From positions 1,178,001 to 1,242,000 of the forward strand of contig CP103804.1 in assembly GCA_024919175.1 (NCBI GenBank): a DNA stretch of 64,000 bases, given 5' to 3'. Below the pieces are notes generated by a model. That model worked only from the letters and a program-made list of their open reading frames with translations. It was not told where the DNA came from and did not search any database. Both the position numbers and the translations under genes were made by a program. Positions 17,955 to 26,414 of this stretch are shown here, piece after piece. How positions within the stretch are numbered: the first letter of the stretch is position 1; every line of letters starts with the position of its first letter. Source of the DNA: Clostridioides difficile. Lineage in GTDB: Bacteria > Bacillota > Clostridia > Peptostreptococcales > Peptostreptococcaceae.

Positions 17955-19198
17955 GTGAAGTATTAAATAATCTATATGTAAATAAAAAAGGGTATCTCAT
18001 TTATAATTTAAGAACACTGTAAGACAACCCCCTTTTTAAGTGTGCAATAAAATTCTCCCTTTAGATATTATTTATCTATTACTAAAAAGAAATAAGAAAA
18101 TTTTATTTAAAAGCCAAATTTTTAATAGCATATAAATAATTCTCTTTCGTATTTTAAAATTTAACAAACTCAATTTTTAATTAAGAGCTTGTTTAATATA
18201 GGTTATGTTCTTATAGAGAATTTTGTTAATTAATTCTTATTAATCTATATTTTGGATTTATTAAATATTATGGAAAAGTTAATAAATATATTAGTAGAGA
18301 TATTAAATAGAATAGTAATTAAGCACAAATTTGACAAGTGTAGATATGGAGAATAAATAATAGAAAATTAATGTTTATAAAAAATAAAAATAACAATATG
18401 GATTAAACTTTAAAGACGTTGTTTTAATTTAGATTGAAATTATATGAAAAATACCTAAATAACACGAAAATGAGCTACAGTTGGGGGGAACTGTAGCCCA
18501 TTCTATTTTGGGGGAGATAGGTTGAACTTATTGGTTATCCGTATCATATTTTTAGTATAGTCACTTGTTTTAGATTATATACATTTTTTTATAAATTTTA
18601 CATAAAATGTTAAATGTTACTATTGATTAGGTATTATTATAAGTGATAAAGTTATAATTAGATAAAATTAATGAAAAAATGTATTATAAATAATTGGAAA
18701 ATATTATATAAATAATTAAAATATTAATGCAATTAAAACAATTTAAGGAAAAATATGAAATTTATTTATAAATAAAAAATAAAATAATAATTTAAAAAAT
18801 ATATGATATAAATTTCGTATAAAAAATATTTTATATTAATAAGATTTTTAGGTATATCTATTTTAAAAAAGTTTACAATACAATATAATCTGAATTTCAA
18901 TAAATACTTAATAAATACACATTAATATACTTGAAAATACTGGAAAATGTACAATAGAATAAAAAACATTGAATAACTTTAAAGAATTGAATATATATAT
19001 AAAATAATTAAATATATTTAAATAAAAAATAACAAAAAACGACAATTTGATTATAAATAGTTGGAATGTTTTGTGATTGTAGTATTATAGGGGAAAATGC
19101 AAAATATATTCGAAAGTAAAATTTTAAATATTGACATTAAATTAAATATAATATACTATGTAATTGTGATGAAACATTTTTTTCAGAGGGGATTTATA
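17955..19198. other. Long AT-rich gene-free stretch with one strong GC hairpin
   Basis: No gene is supported here. The outstanding element is an 12-bp stem at 18472-18501, TGAGCTACAGTT / AACTGTAGCCCA (one mismatch) with an all-G loop of six, followed by TTCTATTTT and a second G run at 18510-18514. It may be a terminator or part of a small RNA. GGGGGAG is followed by a TTG-started 12-codon frame (18522-18560), probably chance. The remaining DNA up to the LicT gene is almost pure A/T. Confidence 0.5.
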
Positions 19199-20035
19199 GT
19201 GAATATAAAAAAAATATTTAATAATAATGTAGTAGTAAGCTCCCTAGAAGATGGCACAGAAATAATTGTAACTGGTGCTGGAGTTGGATTCAAGAAAAAA
19301 GTAGGAGATTTGATAGATGAAAATTTGATTTCTAAGAAATATTTTGTTCAAGATAATCAAAAAGACAAATACAATCAAATACTTAACAAAACCTCAATTG
19401 AATATTTTAAAATTTCAGAAGAAATTATAGAAAAAGCTAATGAAGTTTTAAATACTCAAGTAAATGATTCAATAATATTGGCTTTAACTAGTCACATAGA
19501 ATTCGCTGTCCAAAGAGAAAAACAGGGTATAAAATTACCAAACTTGATACTGAATGAAACAAAACAACTTTATAGAGAAGAATTTGAATTTGGATTATGG
19601 GCAATTAATGAGATTGAAAAAAAGATAGGTATAAAATTGCCTGAAGATGAAGCAGGGTATATTGCTATTCATATAATCAATGGATTAGAAAATTCTCAAA
19701 AAGATGAAGGTATTAATATACTAGAGTTTTCAAAACAAGTTGTTCAGATAATAGAAGAAGTACATGGATTTAAATTAGATGTAAATTCACTGAACTACTC
19801 TAGGCTTATAACTCACTTAAAGTTTTTTGTTCAAAGAATTTTAAGAAAAGAAACTTACAAAGATAGTGATGTTGAAGATATGTATAAACTAGTAAATAAA
19901 AACTATAATAAACCTAAAGTATGTACTGAAGAAATTGCAGCATTAGTATTAGACAGATTTGAATATAAAATTAGTAAAGAAGAAGAATTATATCTAATGA
20001 TTCATATAAATAAAATAACAAACAGTGGTTGTTAG
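19199..20035 (+). CDS. licT: LicT/BglG-family transcriptional antiterminator
   Basis: 278 residues from the GTG at 19199, chosen because AGAGGGGA lies upstream and the protein then begins exactly like LicT (NIKKIFNNNVVVSSLEDGTEIIVTGAGVGF). An upstream in-frame extension has no family match. The RNA-binding CAT domain is at 1-55, then PRD1 (about 65-170, with LTSHIEFAVQRE and YIAIHIING) and PRD2 (about 175-278, LITHLKFFVQRI, LYLMIHIN). It binds RAT RNA when not phosphorylated by the PTS and prevents termination. Four RAT targets begin right at its stop codon. The product controls the PTS operon downstream. Confidence 0.95.
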   Translation: MNIKKIFNNNVVVSSLEDGTEIIVTGAGVGFKKKVGDLIDENLISKKYFVQDNQKDKYNQILNKTSIEYFKISEEIIEKANEVLNTQVNDSIILALTSHIEFAVQREKQGIKLPNLILNETKQLYREEFEFGLWAINEIEKKIGIKLPEDEAGYIAIHIINGLENSQKDEGINILEFSKQVVQIIEEVHGFKLDVNSLNYSRLITHLKFFVQRILRKETYKDSDVEDMYKLVNKNYNKPKVCTEEIAALVLDRFEYKISKEEELYLMIHINKITNSGC

Positions 20036-20112
20036 GATTGTAACTGATAAAGCAGGCAAAACCTAAGTCATTGAACTTAATTTTAGTTAAGTTTTTTGAT
20101 TTAGGCTTTTTT
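20035..20112 (+). promoter_or_regulatory. RAT antiterminator/terminator unit 1
   Basis: RAT at 20035-20063 (GGATTGTAACTG..., AGCAGGCAAAACC), starting inside the licT stop codon. It overlaps a terminator at 20062-20112: CCTAAGTCA with TGATTTAGG, plus an inner stem AACTTAA/TTAAGTT, then a T tract. The overlap means the two structures exclude each other, as in LicT/SacT systems. Confidence 0.9.
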
Positions 20113-20136
20113 ATTGAATACAGACAGTGACTTTTA

Positions 20137-20217
20137 GGATTGTAACTGGTTAAGCAGGCAAAACCTAAATCATTGAACTTAATTATTAGATTAAGTTTTT
20201 TGATTTAGGTTTTTTTA
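20137..20217 (+). promoter_or_regulatory. RAT antiterminator/terminator unit 2
   Basis: RAT at 20137-20165 (GGATTGTAACTGG, AGCAGGCAAAACC), overlapping a terminator at 20163-20217 (CCTAAATCA / TGATTTAGG, seven T). It starts 102 bp after unit 1. Confidence 0.9.
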
Positions 20218-20240
20218 TTAAATAAACACAATGGCTTTTA

Positions 20241-20321
20241 GGATTGTAACTGGTTAAGCAGGCAAAACCTAAATCATTGAACTTAGTTATTAGATTAAGT
20301 TTTTTGATTTAGGCTTTTTTA
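20241..20321 (+). promoter_or_regulatory. RAT antiterminator/terminator unit 3
   Basis: RAT at 20241-20269 is identical in its core to unit 2. The terminator at 20268-20321 has the same stem and T tract. It starts 104 bp after unit 2. Confidence 0.9.
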
Positions 20322-20344
20322 TTAAATACAGGCAATGGCTTTTA

Positions 20345-20423
20345 GGGTTGTAACTGGTCAAGCAGGCAAAACCTAAATCATTGAACTTAGTTATTGGATT
20401 AAGTTTTTTGATTTAGGTTTTTC
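20345..20423 (+). promoter_or_regulatory. RAT antiterminator/terminator unit 4
   Basis: RAT at 20345-20373 begins GGGTTG instead of GGATTG. Terminator 20372-20423 has a T tract interrupted by C. It starts 104 bp after unit 3 and is the last unit before the EIICB gene. Confidence 0.88.
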
Positions 20424-20468
20424 TATAAATTAGATTATGTTTTTATATAAAAATAGGAGGGTGAAAAT

Positions 20469-22046
20469 ATGAAAAAAAATAAGTTAGGTCTATGGAATTT
20501 CTTCCAGATGTTAGGAAAAACGTTTATGTTCCCAATAGCACTACTTAGTGTTTCTGGTATGATGCTAGGTCTTGGGGCTGGTTTTACAGATCCTAAGATG
20601 ATTGCAATGGTTCCATTTCTAGGAAATGAATATGTTAATATGATTTTAAATTTCATGTTAACAATAGGATTATTTGCATTTAATAACTTGGGAGCATTAT
20701 TTGCAATGGCAATTCCACTAGGATTATTAAAAAAAGAAAAAGAGTTTGGTGCATTTTCAGGTTTAGTAGGATTTATAGCAATGCATATAGGTACAAATTT
20801 TTATTTAACAAGAGCTGATTTATTAGTAGCGGCAGACCAAATGTCAACTAATGGTCAAGCTATGATTATGGGTATACAAACATATAACACAAGTGTTTTA
20901 GGTGGTATTATAGCAGGTTTAATTGTTTATGCAATGTATGATAAAGTTAGTAATTTGAAAATACCAGAATCATTAGGATTCTACAGTGGACCAAGATTAG
21001 TTCCAATTGTTAGTTTAATAGTTATGAGTATCGTTGGTTTATTAATACCTATTGTTTGGCCACCATTTTTCAATGCATTCCAAAGTTTAGGAAGATGGAT
21101 TTCTTCAGCAGGACCATTAGGATATTTCTCATATGCAGTAGCTGAAAGGGTTACAATACCATTTGGATTAAACCACCTTGTAACATCTGTATTCCGTTTT
21201 ACACCAATAGGTGGAACTGCTGTTATTGATGGAGAAACATACTTTGGAACATTGAACATGTTCATGGCATATGTAGAGAATAATCAGATTATACCTCTTG
21301 ATTTAGCTGGTAAAATGGAACAAGGTAAATTAATGATTCAATATGGTTTAGCTGGAGCTGCATTAGCTATATATCGTACAGCAAAACCAGAAAATAGAAA
21401 AGCACTTAAAGGTCTTTTAATATCAGGAGTGTTGACAGTTATTATAGGTGGTATAAGTGAACCAATAGAGTTTTTATTCTTATTTATCTCACCAGCATTA
21501 TTTGCTTTCCATACATTTATGAATGGTTTAGCAAACATGGTGCTTCCATACTTAGGTGTATTAATGGGATTCACAGGAGATTTAATAGCATTTATAAGTT
21601 TTGGAGTCTTGAGAGGAACAGCTACAGGATGGCCAATAGCAGTACTAGTAGCAGCTTTATACTTTGCAATATATTACTTTGTATTTAAATGGGCAATTCT
21701 TAAATTTAATATAAAAACTCCAGGACGTGAAGATAAAGAAATAAAAGTTTCTGAAGGGAATGGTTCAGATTTTAAAAATCTATCTACATACAAAGGTCAG
21801 CAAATGATAGCAGCACTAGGAGGGCAATCTAACATATTATCATTAGACAATTGTGTAACTAGATTACGTTTAAAATTACAAGATGTATCACTAATAAATG
21901 AGGATGCAATTAAAGAAGCTGGTGGTATAGCAGTTGTTAAATTAGATGAACATACAATTCAAGTAATTATAGGTACTCAAGTGTATTCTTTAAGAAAGCA
22001 AATGGATAAGGCGATGGAAGGTCATTTGGAGGCATGTAATGATTAA
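20469..22046 (+). CDS. PTS transporter EIICB, glucose/alpha-glucoside (MalX-like) family
   Basis: 525 residues. The EIIC membrane domain covers about 1-415 (NFFQMLGKTFMFPIALLSVSGMMLGLG; AERVTIPFGLNHLVTSVFRF; GGISEPIEFLFLF, the substrate-site motif). The EIIB domain covers about 440-520, with phospho-Cys in SLDNCVTRLRL. No EIIA is fused; a separate one is encoded at 23863. AGGAGGGTG precedes the start. It imports and phosphorylates a sugar of the glucose/maltose class. Expression is gated by the four upstream RAT units and LicT. The gene end overlaps the MalY-like start by 8 bp. Confidence 0.92.
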   Translation: MKKNKLGLWNFFQMLGKTFMFPIALLSVSGMMLGLGAGFTDPKMIAMVPFLGNEYVNMILNFMLTIGLFAFNNLGALFAMAIPLGLLKKEKEFGAFSGLVGFIAMHIGTNFYLTRADLLVAADQMSTNGQAMIMGIQTYNTSVLGGIIAGLIVYAMYDKVSNLKIPESLGFYSGPRLVPIVSLIVMSIVGLLIPIVWPPFFNAFQSLGRWISSAGPLGYFSYAVAERVTIPFGLNHLVTSVFRFTPIGGTAVIDGETYFGTLNMFMAYVENNQIIPLDLAGKMEQGKLMIQYGLAGAALAIYRTAKPENRKALKGLLISGVLTVIIGGISEPIEFLFLFISPALFAFHTFMNGLANMVLPYLGVLMGFTGDLIAFISFGVLRGTATGWPIAVLVAALYFAIYYFVFKWAILKFNIKTPGREDKEIKVSEGNGSDFKNLSTYKGQQMIAALGGQSNILSLDNCVTRLRLKLQDVSLINEDAIKEAGGIAVVKLDEHTIQVIIGTQVYSLRKQMDKAMEGHLEACND

Positions 22047-23220
22047 CTTTGATAAAAAAGTAAACCGATTGGGTACATATTGTACCCAATGGGATTATGT
22101 AGAAGATAGATTTGGAAAAAAAGGATTACTTCCTTTTACAATATCAGATATGGATTTGGAATTCCCAAATGAGATAACAGAAGTATTGAAAGGAAGATTA
22201 AATCATAGAGTATTAGGATATAGCAGATGGAAGCATGATGATTTTAAAGATTCTATCAGGAATTGGTACTCTAAGAGATTTAACTGCAGTATTGATAGCA
22301 ATTGGATATATTACAGTCCAAGTGTAATGTATTCAATTAGTAAACTTATTGAAATTTTTAGCGATGAAGGTGATGGAGTATTAATAAACACTCCTGCATA
22401 CAATGCTTTTTATGAAGTAATAGGAAATAACAATCGCAACATTATAAAATCTCCTCTTATAAATAAGGATGGATTTTACTCTATTGATTTTGATGATTTT
22501 GAGAAAAAGTGTAAAGATTCTAAAATATTTATTTTATGCAATCCTCATAATCCAACAGGTAGAGTGTGGAGTGAATTAGAGCTTATTAAGATGGTAAGGA
22601 TTTGTAAGGAGAATAATGTAAAAATAATATCAGATGATATACATATGGATATTGTATATGATAATAAAATGACACCTGTTTTAAATGTGGCAGACAATTA
22701 TTTAGAGTCTATATTTATTTGTACATCAGCATCTAAGTCTTTTAATATACCAGCATTGACTGGGTCATATGTAATTATACCAAACGAAGAGATAAGAACT
22801 AAGTTTGAAAATATAACTAGATATCGTGATTTTGTAAATTCGCCAGCTATACTAGCTATTTTGGGGACAATGACTTGTTATAATGATTGTGAATATTGGC
22901 TAGAGGAGTTATTGAAATACCTTAAAGAGAATCTTCAATATACAATTAACTATATAGAAGATAATTTAAATCCATTAAAATTGGTTATGCCAGAAGGTTG
23001 TTACTTTGCTTGGATTGATTTCTCTGAGCTTAAAATAAGCAGTGAAAAATTCCAAAAACTATTGATAGATATTGGCGAAGTTGCTATTATGTCAGGCAAG
23101 GTATATGGAGAAGAAAGTGAGTTTTATCTAAGATTAAATGTGGCATGTTCAAGAGAAAAACTTGAAGATGGTTTAAATAGAATTAAAAAAACTATAGATT
23201 ATATTACAGAAAATATTTAA
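22039..23220 (+). CDS. MalY/PatB-like PLP-dependent aminotransferase/cystathionine beta-lyase
   Basis: 393 residues, fold type I PLP enzyme. The motifs are NPHNPTGRVWSELEL (about 170-184), SDDIHMDIVY (about 197-206) and the PLP-lysine SASKSFNIPAL (about 232-242). It matches the MalY/PatB group with C-S lyase activity. In E. coli MalY is encoded beside MalX, a PTS EIICB; the same partnership here, with an 8-bp overlap, supports the MalX/MalY analogy. Its role in sugar metabolism is unexplained in the family; an aminosugar or thio-compound link is possible. Confidence 0.88.
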   Translation: MINFDKKVNRLGTYCTQWDYVEDRFGKKGLLPFTISDMDLEFPNEITEVLKGRLNHRVLGYSRWKHDDFKDSIRNWYSKRFNCSIDSNWIYYSPSVMYSISKLIEIFSDEGDGVLINTPAYNAFYEVIGNNNRNIIKSPLINKDGFYSIDFDDFEKKCKDSKIFILCNPHNPTGRVWSELELIKMVRICKENNVKIISDDIHMDIVYDNKMTPVLNVADNYLESIFICTSASKSFNIPALTGSYVIIPNEEIRTKFENITRYRDFVNSPAILAILGTMTCYNDCEYWLEELLKYLKENLQYTINYIEDNLNPLKLVMPEGCYFAWIDFSELKISSEKFQKLLIDIGEVAIMSGKVYGEESEFYLRLNVACSREKLEDGLNRIKKTIDYITENI

Positions 23221-23239
23221 TATAGAAGGGGAGATGATT

Positions 23240-23839
23240 ATGAACTATTTAAAAACAATGGTTGATGTTATGACTACTGAAATGAATGCTATAAAGTGTT
23301 TAATAGATGAAGCAGGTATTGAATATGAAAATATAGTTAATGAAATTGCAAACTGTAAAGGTAAAGTGATTTTTATGGGTGTAGGTAAATCTGCGCATAT
23401 AGGTAAAAAATTGGCAGCTACATTTGCAAGTACTGGTACACCAAGTTTTTTTGTACATGCAACAGAAGCAGTACATGGAGATTTAGGAATGATTGAAAGT
23501 CAAGATATTACAATTTTAATCTCAAATAGTGGAAATTCTATGGAAGTTGTAAATTGTATAAAGTATGTAAAAGCAATAGGTTCTAAAACAATTGCTTTTA
23601 CTTCAAATAGAAATTCAGTATTGGCAAAAGAGTGTGATTATGCTTTAATATATCCTGCAAAGGATGAAGCTGACCACTTAAATTTAGCACCAACAACATC
23701 ATCTACAATTACTTTGGTTTTAGGAGATTCTATTGCATGTGCATTATCTAAAAACAGTAATTTTGACTCAGCTGATTTTTATAAATATCATCCAGGAGGA
23801 AGTCTAGGTGAAAAACTAAAGGCAGCTAATAATGGTTAA
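23240..23839 (+). CDS. SIS-domain sugar phosphate isomerase (KpsF/GutQ-like, no CBS domains)
   Basis: 199 residues from the ATG at 23240 (AAGGGGAG is 6 bases upstream; the ATG at 23234 touches that site and is unlikely). A single SIS domain shows GVGKSAHIGKKLAATFASTGTPSFFVHATEAVHGDLG, ISNSGNSMEVV and YHPGGSLGEKL, all hallmarks of arabinose-5-phosphate isomerases. The usual C-terminal CBS pair is missing, so it is about 60% of KpsF length, like short catabolic members. In this PTS operon it probably isomerises the incoming sugar phosphate rather than making KDO precursor; a Gram-positive has no need for KDO. Confidence 0.88.
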   Translation: MNYLKTMVDVMTTEMNAIKCLIDEAGIEYENIVNEIANCKGKVIFMGVGKSAHIGKKLAATFASTGTPSFFVHATEAVHGDLGMIESQDITILISNSGNSMEVVNCIKYVKAIGSKTIAFTSNRNSVLAKECDYALIYPAKDEADHLNLAPTTSSTITLVLGDSIACALSKNSNFDSADFYKYHPGGSLGEKLKAANNG

Positions 23840-23862
23840 AAGTAAAAAGGAGAGTATATTTT

Positions 23863-24333
23863 ATGTTTAAAATGTTTAAGAAAAAATCAATAAAATCACC
23901 AATATCAGGAAAGGTAATAGAGTTATCTAAAATACCAGATGCTGTATTTTCTCAAAAACTTATGGGCGAAGGTGTAGCTATAGATTCTACAGGTGATATT
24001 GTTTATGCTCCAGCTAATGGTAAGGTAGCAGTTGTAGCAGAAACTAAACATGCATTTGTTATAGAACTAGAAAATGGAATGGAACTTCTTATTCATGTTG
24101 GTTTAGATACTGTAAACTTAAAAGGTGAAGGATTTGAAGCATTAGTAAGTGTAGGAGACCAAGTAAAAGAGGGAGCACCAATGTTAAAAATTGACCGTTC
24201 ATTAATTGAATCAAATGGTATCTCACTTATTACTCCAGTTACAATAACTAATCATTCAGAGTACAATATGAATACATATAATGTAGGTAATAATGTAGAG
24301 GGTGGAAAAGATACTGTAATTGAGTTTAAATAA
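23863..24333 (+). CDS. PTS EIIA, glucose type
   Basis: 156 residues, typical Crr/EIIA-Glc size. Motifs are SPISGKVIELSKIPDAVFSQKLMGEGVAID and VYAPANGKV, the auxiliary histidine in THAFVIEL-type KHAFVIEL and the phospho-His in LLIHVGLDTVNLKGEGF. It passes phosphate from HPr to the EIIB domain of the protein at 20469. It is the last gene of the operon (23 bp after the SIS gene) and is followed by a terminator. Confidence 0.95.
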   Translation: MFKMFKKKSIKSPISGKVIELSKIPDAVFSQKLMGEGVAIDSTGDIVYAPANGKVAVVAETKHAFVIELENGMELLIHVGLDTVNLKGEGFEALVSVGDQVKEGAPMLKIDRSLIESNGISLITPVTITNHSEYNMNTYNVGNNVEGGKDTVIEFK

Positions 24334-24407
24334 AAAGTATAAAATAAAAAATTACTGTCTATAAACTTATGTTGTACAATATAAATTTAATATAAAATAT
24401 GTTAGAT

Positions 24408-24457
24408 AAAAAGGGATTTACTTGATTTTAAATTGAGTAGTTCCTTTTATTTTTTTG
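24408..24457 (+). terminator. Intrinsic terminator of the LicT-controlled PTS operon
   Basis: AAAAGGGATTTACT pairs imperfectly with AGTAGTTCCTTTT, followed by ATTTTTTT. Confidence 0.75.
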
Positions 24458-24628
24458 TAATTGGTTTTATGCTTCTGCATTTAATTAGTTTTATACCCTT
24501 GTCTTTATATAAGAATATCTAATTATGAATAATAATCGCTCAAATAGAGATTTAAATATATTGTTTGGAGATACATTGTAATTTAAAAATTAGATATATC
24601 TAATCTATATAAACTTAAAATGGAAATG

Positions 24629-24657
24629 TTGACAATAATTATAAACTTTAATATAAT
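24629..24657 (+). promoter_or_regulatory. Consensus sigma-A promoter
   Basis: Perfect TTGACA (24629-24634), 17-bp spacer and perfect TATAAT (24652-24657), 43 bp before the DUF2087 regulator start. Confidence 0.9.
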
Positions 24658-24699
24658 ATGTTTATTAAAACAATAAACTATATACTGGAGGTGGATAAT

Positions 24700-25449
24700 A
24701 TGAAGATTGAAAATCTTTCTATTAAAGATATCAAACAAGGTTATGTGTTCAATGCAGACTTAAATTGTTACAGTTGTATTATTTGTGGGAAAACTTATGA
24801 AGTAGGAGAGATATACAGAGTAGGTGACAGATTTTTTGAAGCATCAAGAGCTATTGAATTGCATACAGAATTAAAACATGGAGACTATTTAGAACAATTG
24901 GTCAATAATGATTCAAAGTACAATACATTAACTGATAATCAAAAACAATTATTTAAATTATTTATTAGTGATTTATCAGATAAAGAAATTGCAAAAGAGC
25001 TTGGAGTATCTACTTCTACGATACGTCATCAAAAGTTTATGTTTAGAGAAAAAGCAAAACAAGCTAAGTTATACTTGGCTTTATATGAATCTGTATTTGA
25101 AGATAAATCTAATAGAGATAGTACTATAGTACCAATCCACGAACATGCCAAAATGGTAGATGAGAGATATGTAGTAACTGAAGAAGAAAGAAAACACATT
25201 TTAGATACTTCATTTGAAAGTATGAATCCTCTAAAATTAAAAGTTTTTTCATCAAAAGAAAAGAAAAAAGTTGTTATCTTGTCCAAAGTTTCAGAACAAT
25301 TTGAGCAAGGAAAGCAATATTCAGAAAAAGAAGTTAATCAAATTTTAGATTCTATATATTATGATTTCGCAACACTTAGAAGATATTTAATTGAATATGG
25401 CTTTATGAATAGAAATAAAGAGTGCACAAAGTATTGGTTAACACAATAA
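24700..25449 (+). CDS. HTH regulator with N-terminal Cys/His element and C-terminal DUF2087
   Basis: 249 residues from the ATG at 24700 (GGAGGTGG upstream; the upstream extension lacks a ribosome site). Residues 23-60 hold C23, C26 and C29 followed by H55 and H60, a possible small zinc-binding element. A LuxR-type helix-turn-helix follows (LTDNQKQLFKLFISDLSDKEIAKELGVSTSTIRHQKF, about 75-115). The last 70 residues match DUF2087 (KVVILSKVSEQFEQGKQYSEKEVNQIL, DFATLRRYLIEYGFMNR). It is transcribed from a consensus promoter, 64 bp before a QueG-like gene. The target and signal are unknown. Confidence 0.8.
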   Translation: MKIENLSIKDIKQGYVFNADLNCYSCIICGKTYEVGEIYRVGDRFFEASRAIELHTELKHGDYLEQLVNNDSKYNTLTDNQKQLFKLFISDLSDKEIAKELGVSTSTIRHQKFMFREKAKQAKLYLALYESVFEDKSNRDSTIVPIHEHAKMVDERYVVTEEERKHILDTSFESMNPLKLKVFSSKEKKKVVILSKVSEQFEQGKQYSEKEVNQILDSIYYDFATLRRYLIEYGFMNRNKECTKYWLTQ

Positions 25450-25513
25450 AGTGTTAGAATTTATTAATATATAAAGCTATTTATTACTTGATTAGCTGTG
25501 AAAGGAGTTAAAA

Positions 25514-26191
25514 ATGAATGATGAGTTGAAATCTATTTTGTACAACGAAGGTGTAAACATTGTTCGTTTTGTTGATATATCTGAATTTCCAACAAATCAA
25601 ACACGGGGTTTTTCTAAGGCAATTTTATTTTGTGTAGGATTATCACAGAAGTTTATTAAAGATATATATAATAATTTACCTACAGAGAGTGATGAGTTTT
25701 TGGAAAAAGAGGAAAAGATGGAAAAATTAGCTGATTGGATTTCTGAATATCTTCAAACAAAAGGCTATAACGCTTATGCTCAATCAGAAAAAAATAATAT
25801 AGAGCATAAATACACTGAAAGAGGATATATTGACCCTAAGATGGAATCAGGTATTAGCCCTTTACCACATAAGACAATAGCGAATATTAGTGGTATTGGA
25901 TTTATGGGAAAAAATAATTTATTTATTACTGATGAATTTGGATGTGCTTTTAGTATGTGTACAGTGCTTACAGATGCACCAATTTCTGTTGAAAAGTATC
26001 CTTTGATTGCTTCAAAATGTGGCGATTGCAATGTTTGTGTAGAAAAATGCCCTGCAAAAGCTATACATGGAAATGCTTGGACTTATCAAGGGGGAAGAGA
26101 GTCTATAATTGATATTTCTAAATGTTTTTGTGTTTTAAAATGTATGGTGAACTGTCCATGGTCGTTGAAATATGCAAATAAAAAATTATAA
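25514..26191 (+). CDS. QueG-like protein with two 4Fe-4S clusters
   Basis: 225 residues. The middle region (NNIEHKYTERGYIDPKMESGISPLPHKTIANISGIGFMGKNNLFIT) and the paired clusters (C169, C172, C175, C179; then C204, C206, C210, C214) match the epoxyqueuosine reductase superfamily. It is much shorter than true QueG (about 300-390 residues) and lacks the C-terminal HEAT-like part, so it is a paralogue of uncertain function rather than the queuosine enzyme. It is probably a cytosolic redox protein. It may be co-transcribed with the preceding regulator. Confidence 0.8.
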   Translation: MNDELKSILYNEGVNIVRFVDISEFPTNQTRGFSKAILFCVGLSQKFIKDIYNNLPTESDEFLEKEEKMEKLADWISEYLQTKGYNAYAQSEKNNIEHKYTERGYIDPKMESGISPLPHKTIANISGIGFMGKNNLFITDEFGCAFSMCTVLTDAPISVEKYPLIASKCGDCNVCVEKCPAKAIHGNAWTYQGGRESIIDISKCFCVLKCMVNCPWSLKYANKKL

Positions 26192-26250
26192 TATAGATGT
26201 GGGCTAGACATTTTTATTGTTTTTTAGCTTTTTTTAAAAAATAAATTTAT

Positions 26251-26273
26251 AGGGTGCTTGATAATTGCACCCT
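26251..26273. terminator. Hairpin between converging genes
   Basis: AGGGTGC / GCACCCT with a 9-base loop, between the QueG-like (+) and MATE (-) genes. T-rich DNA follows on the minus side (TATAAATTTATTTTTT), so it may terminate either gene. Confidence 0.55.
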
Positions 26274-26414
26274 TTGTAAAATTTTAATATGAATAAACAC
26301 AATAAGTAAGGTAATTGCTAATAATAGTATAAGCTAGAAGAGTAAATAAAAACTTAATAATAAAATCTAAAAATCATAAGGATATTTTTTAATAATTTTC
26401 AATAAAATACTTAC

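Noticed and set aside
18522..18560. TTG-started 12-codon frame behind GGGGGAG
   Set aside because: Too short and with no downstream gene to be a leader peptide for. Probably chance.
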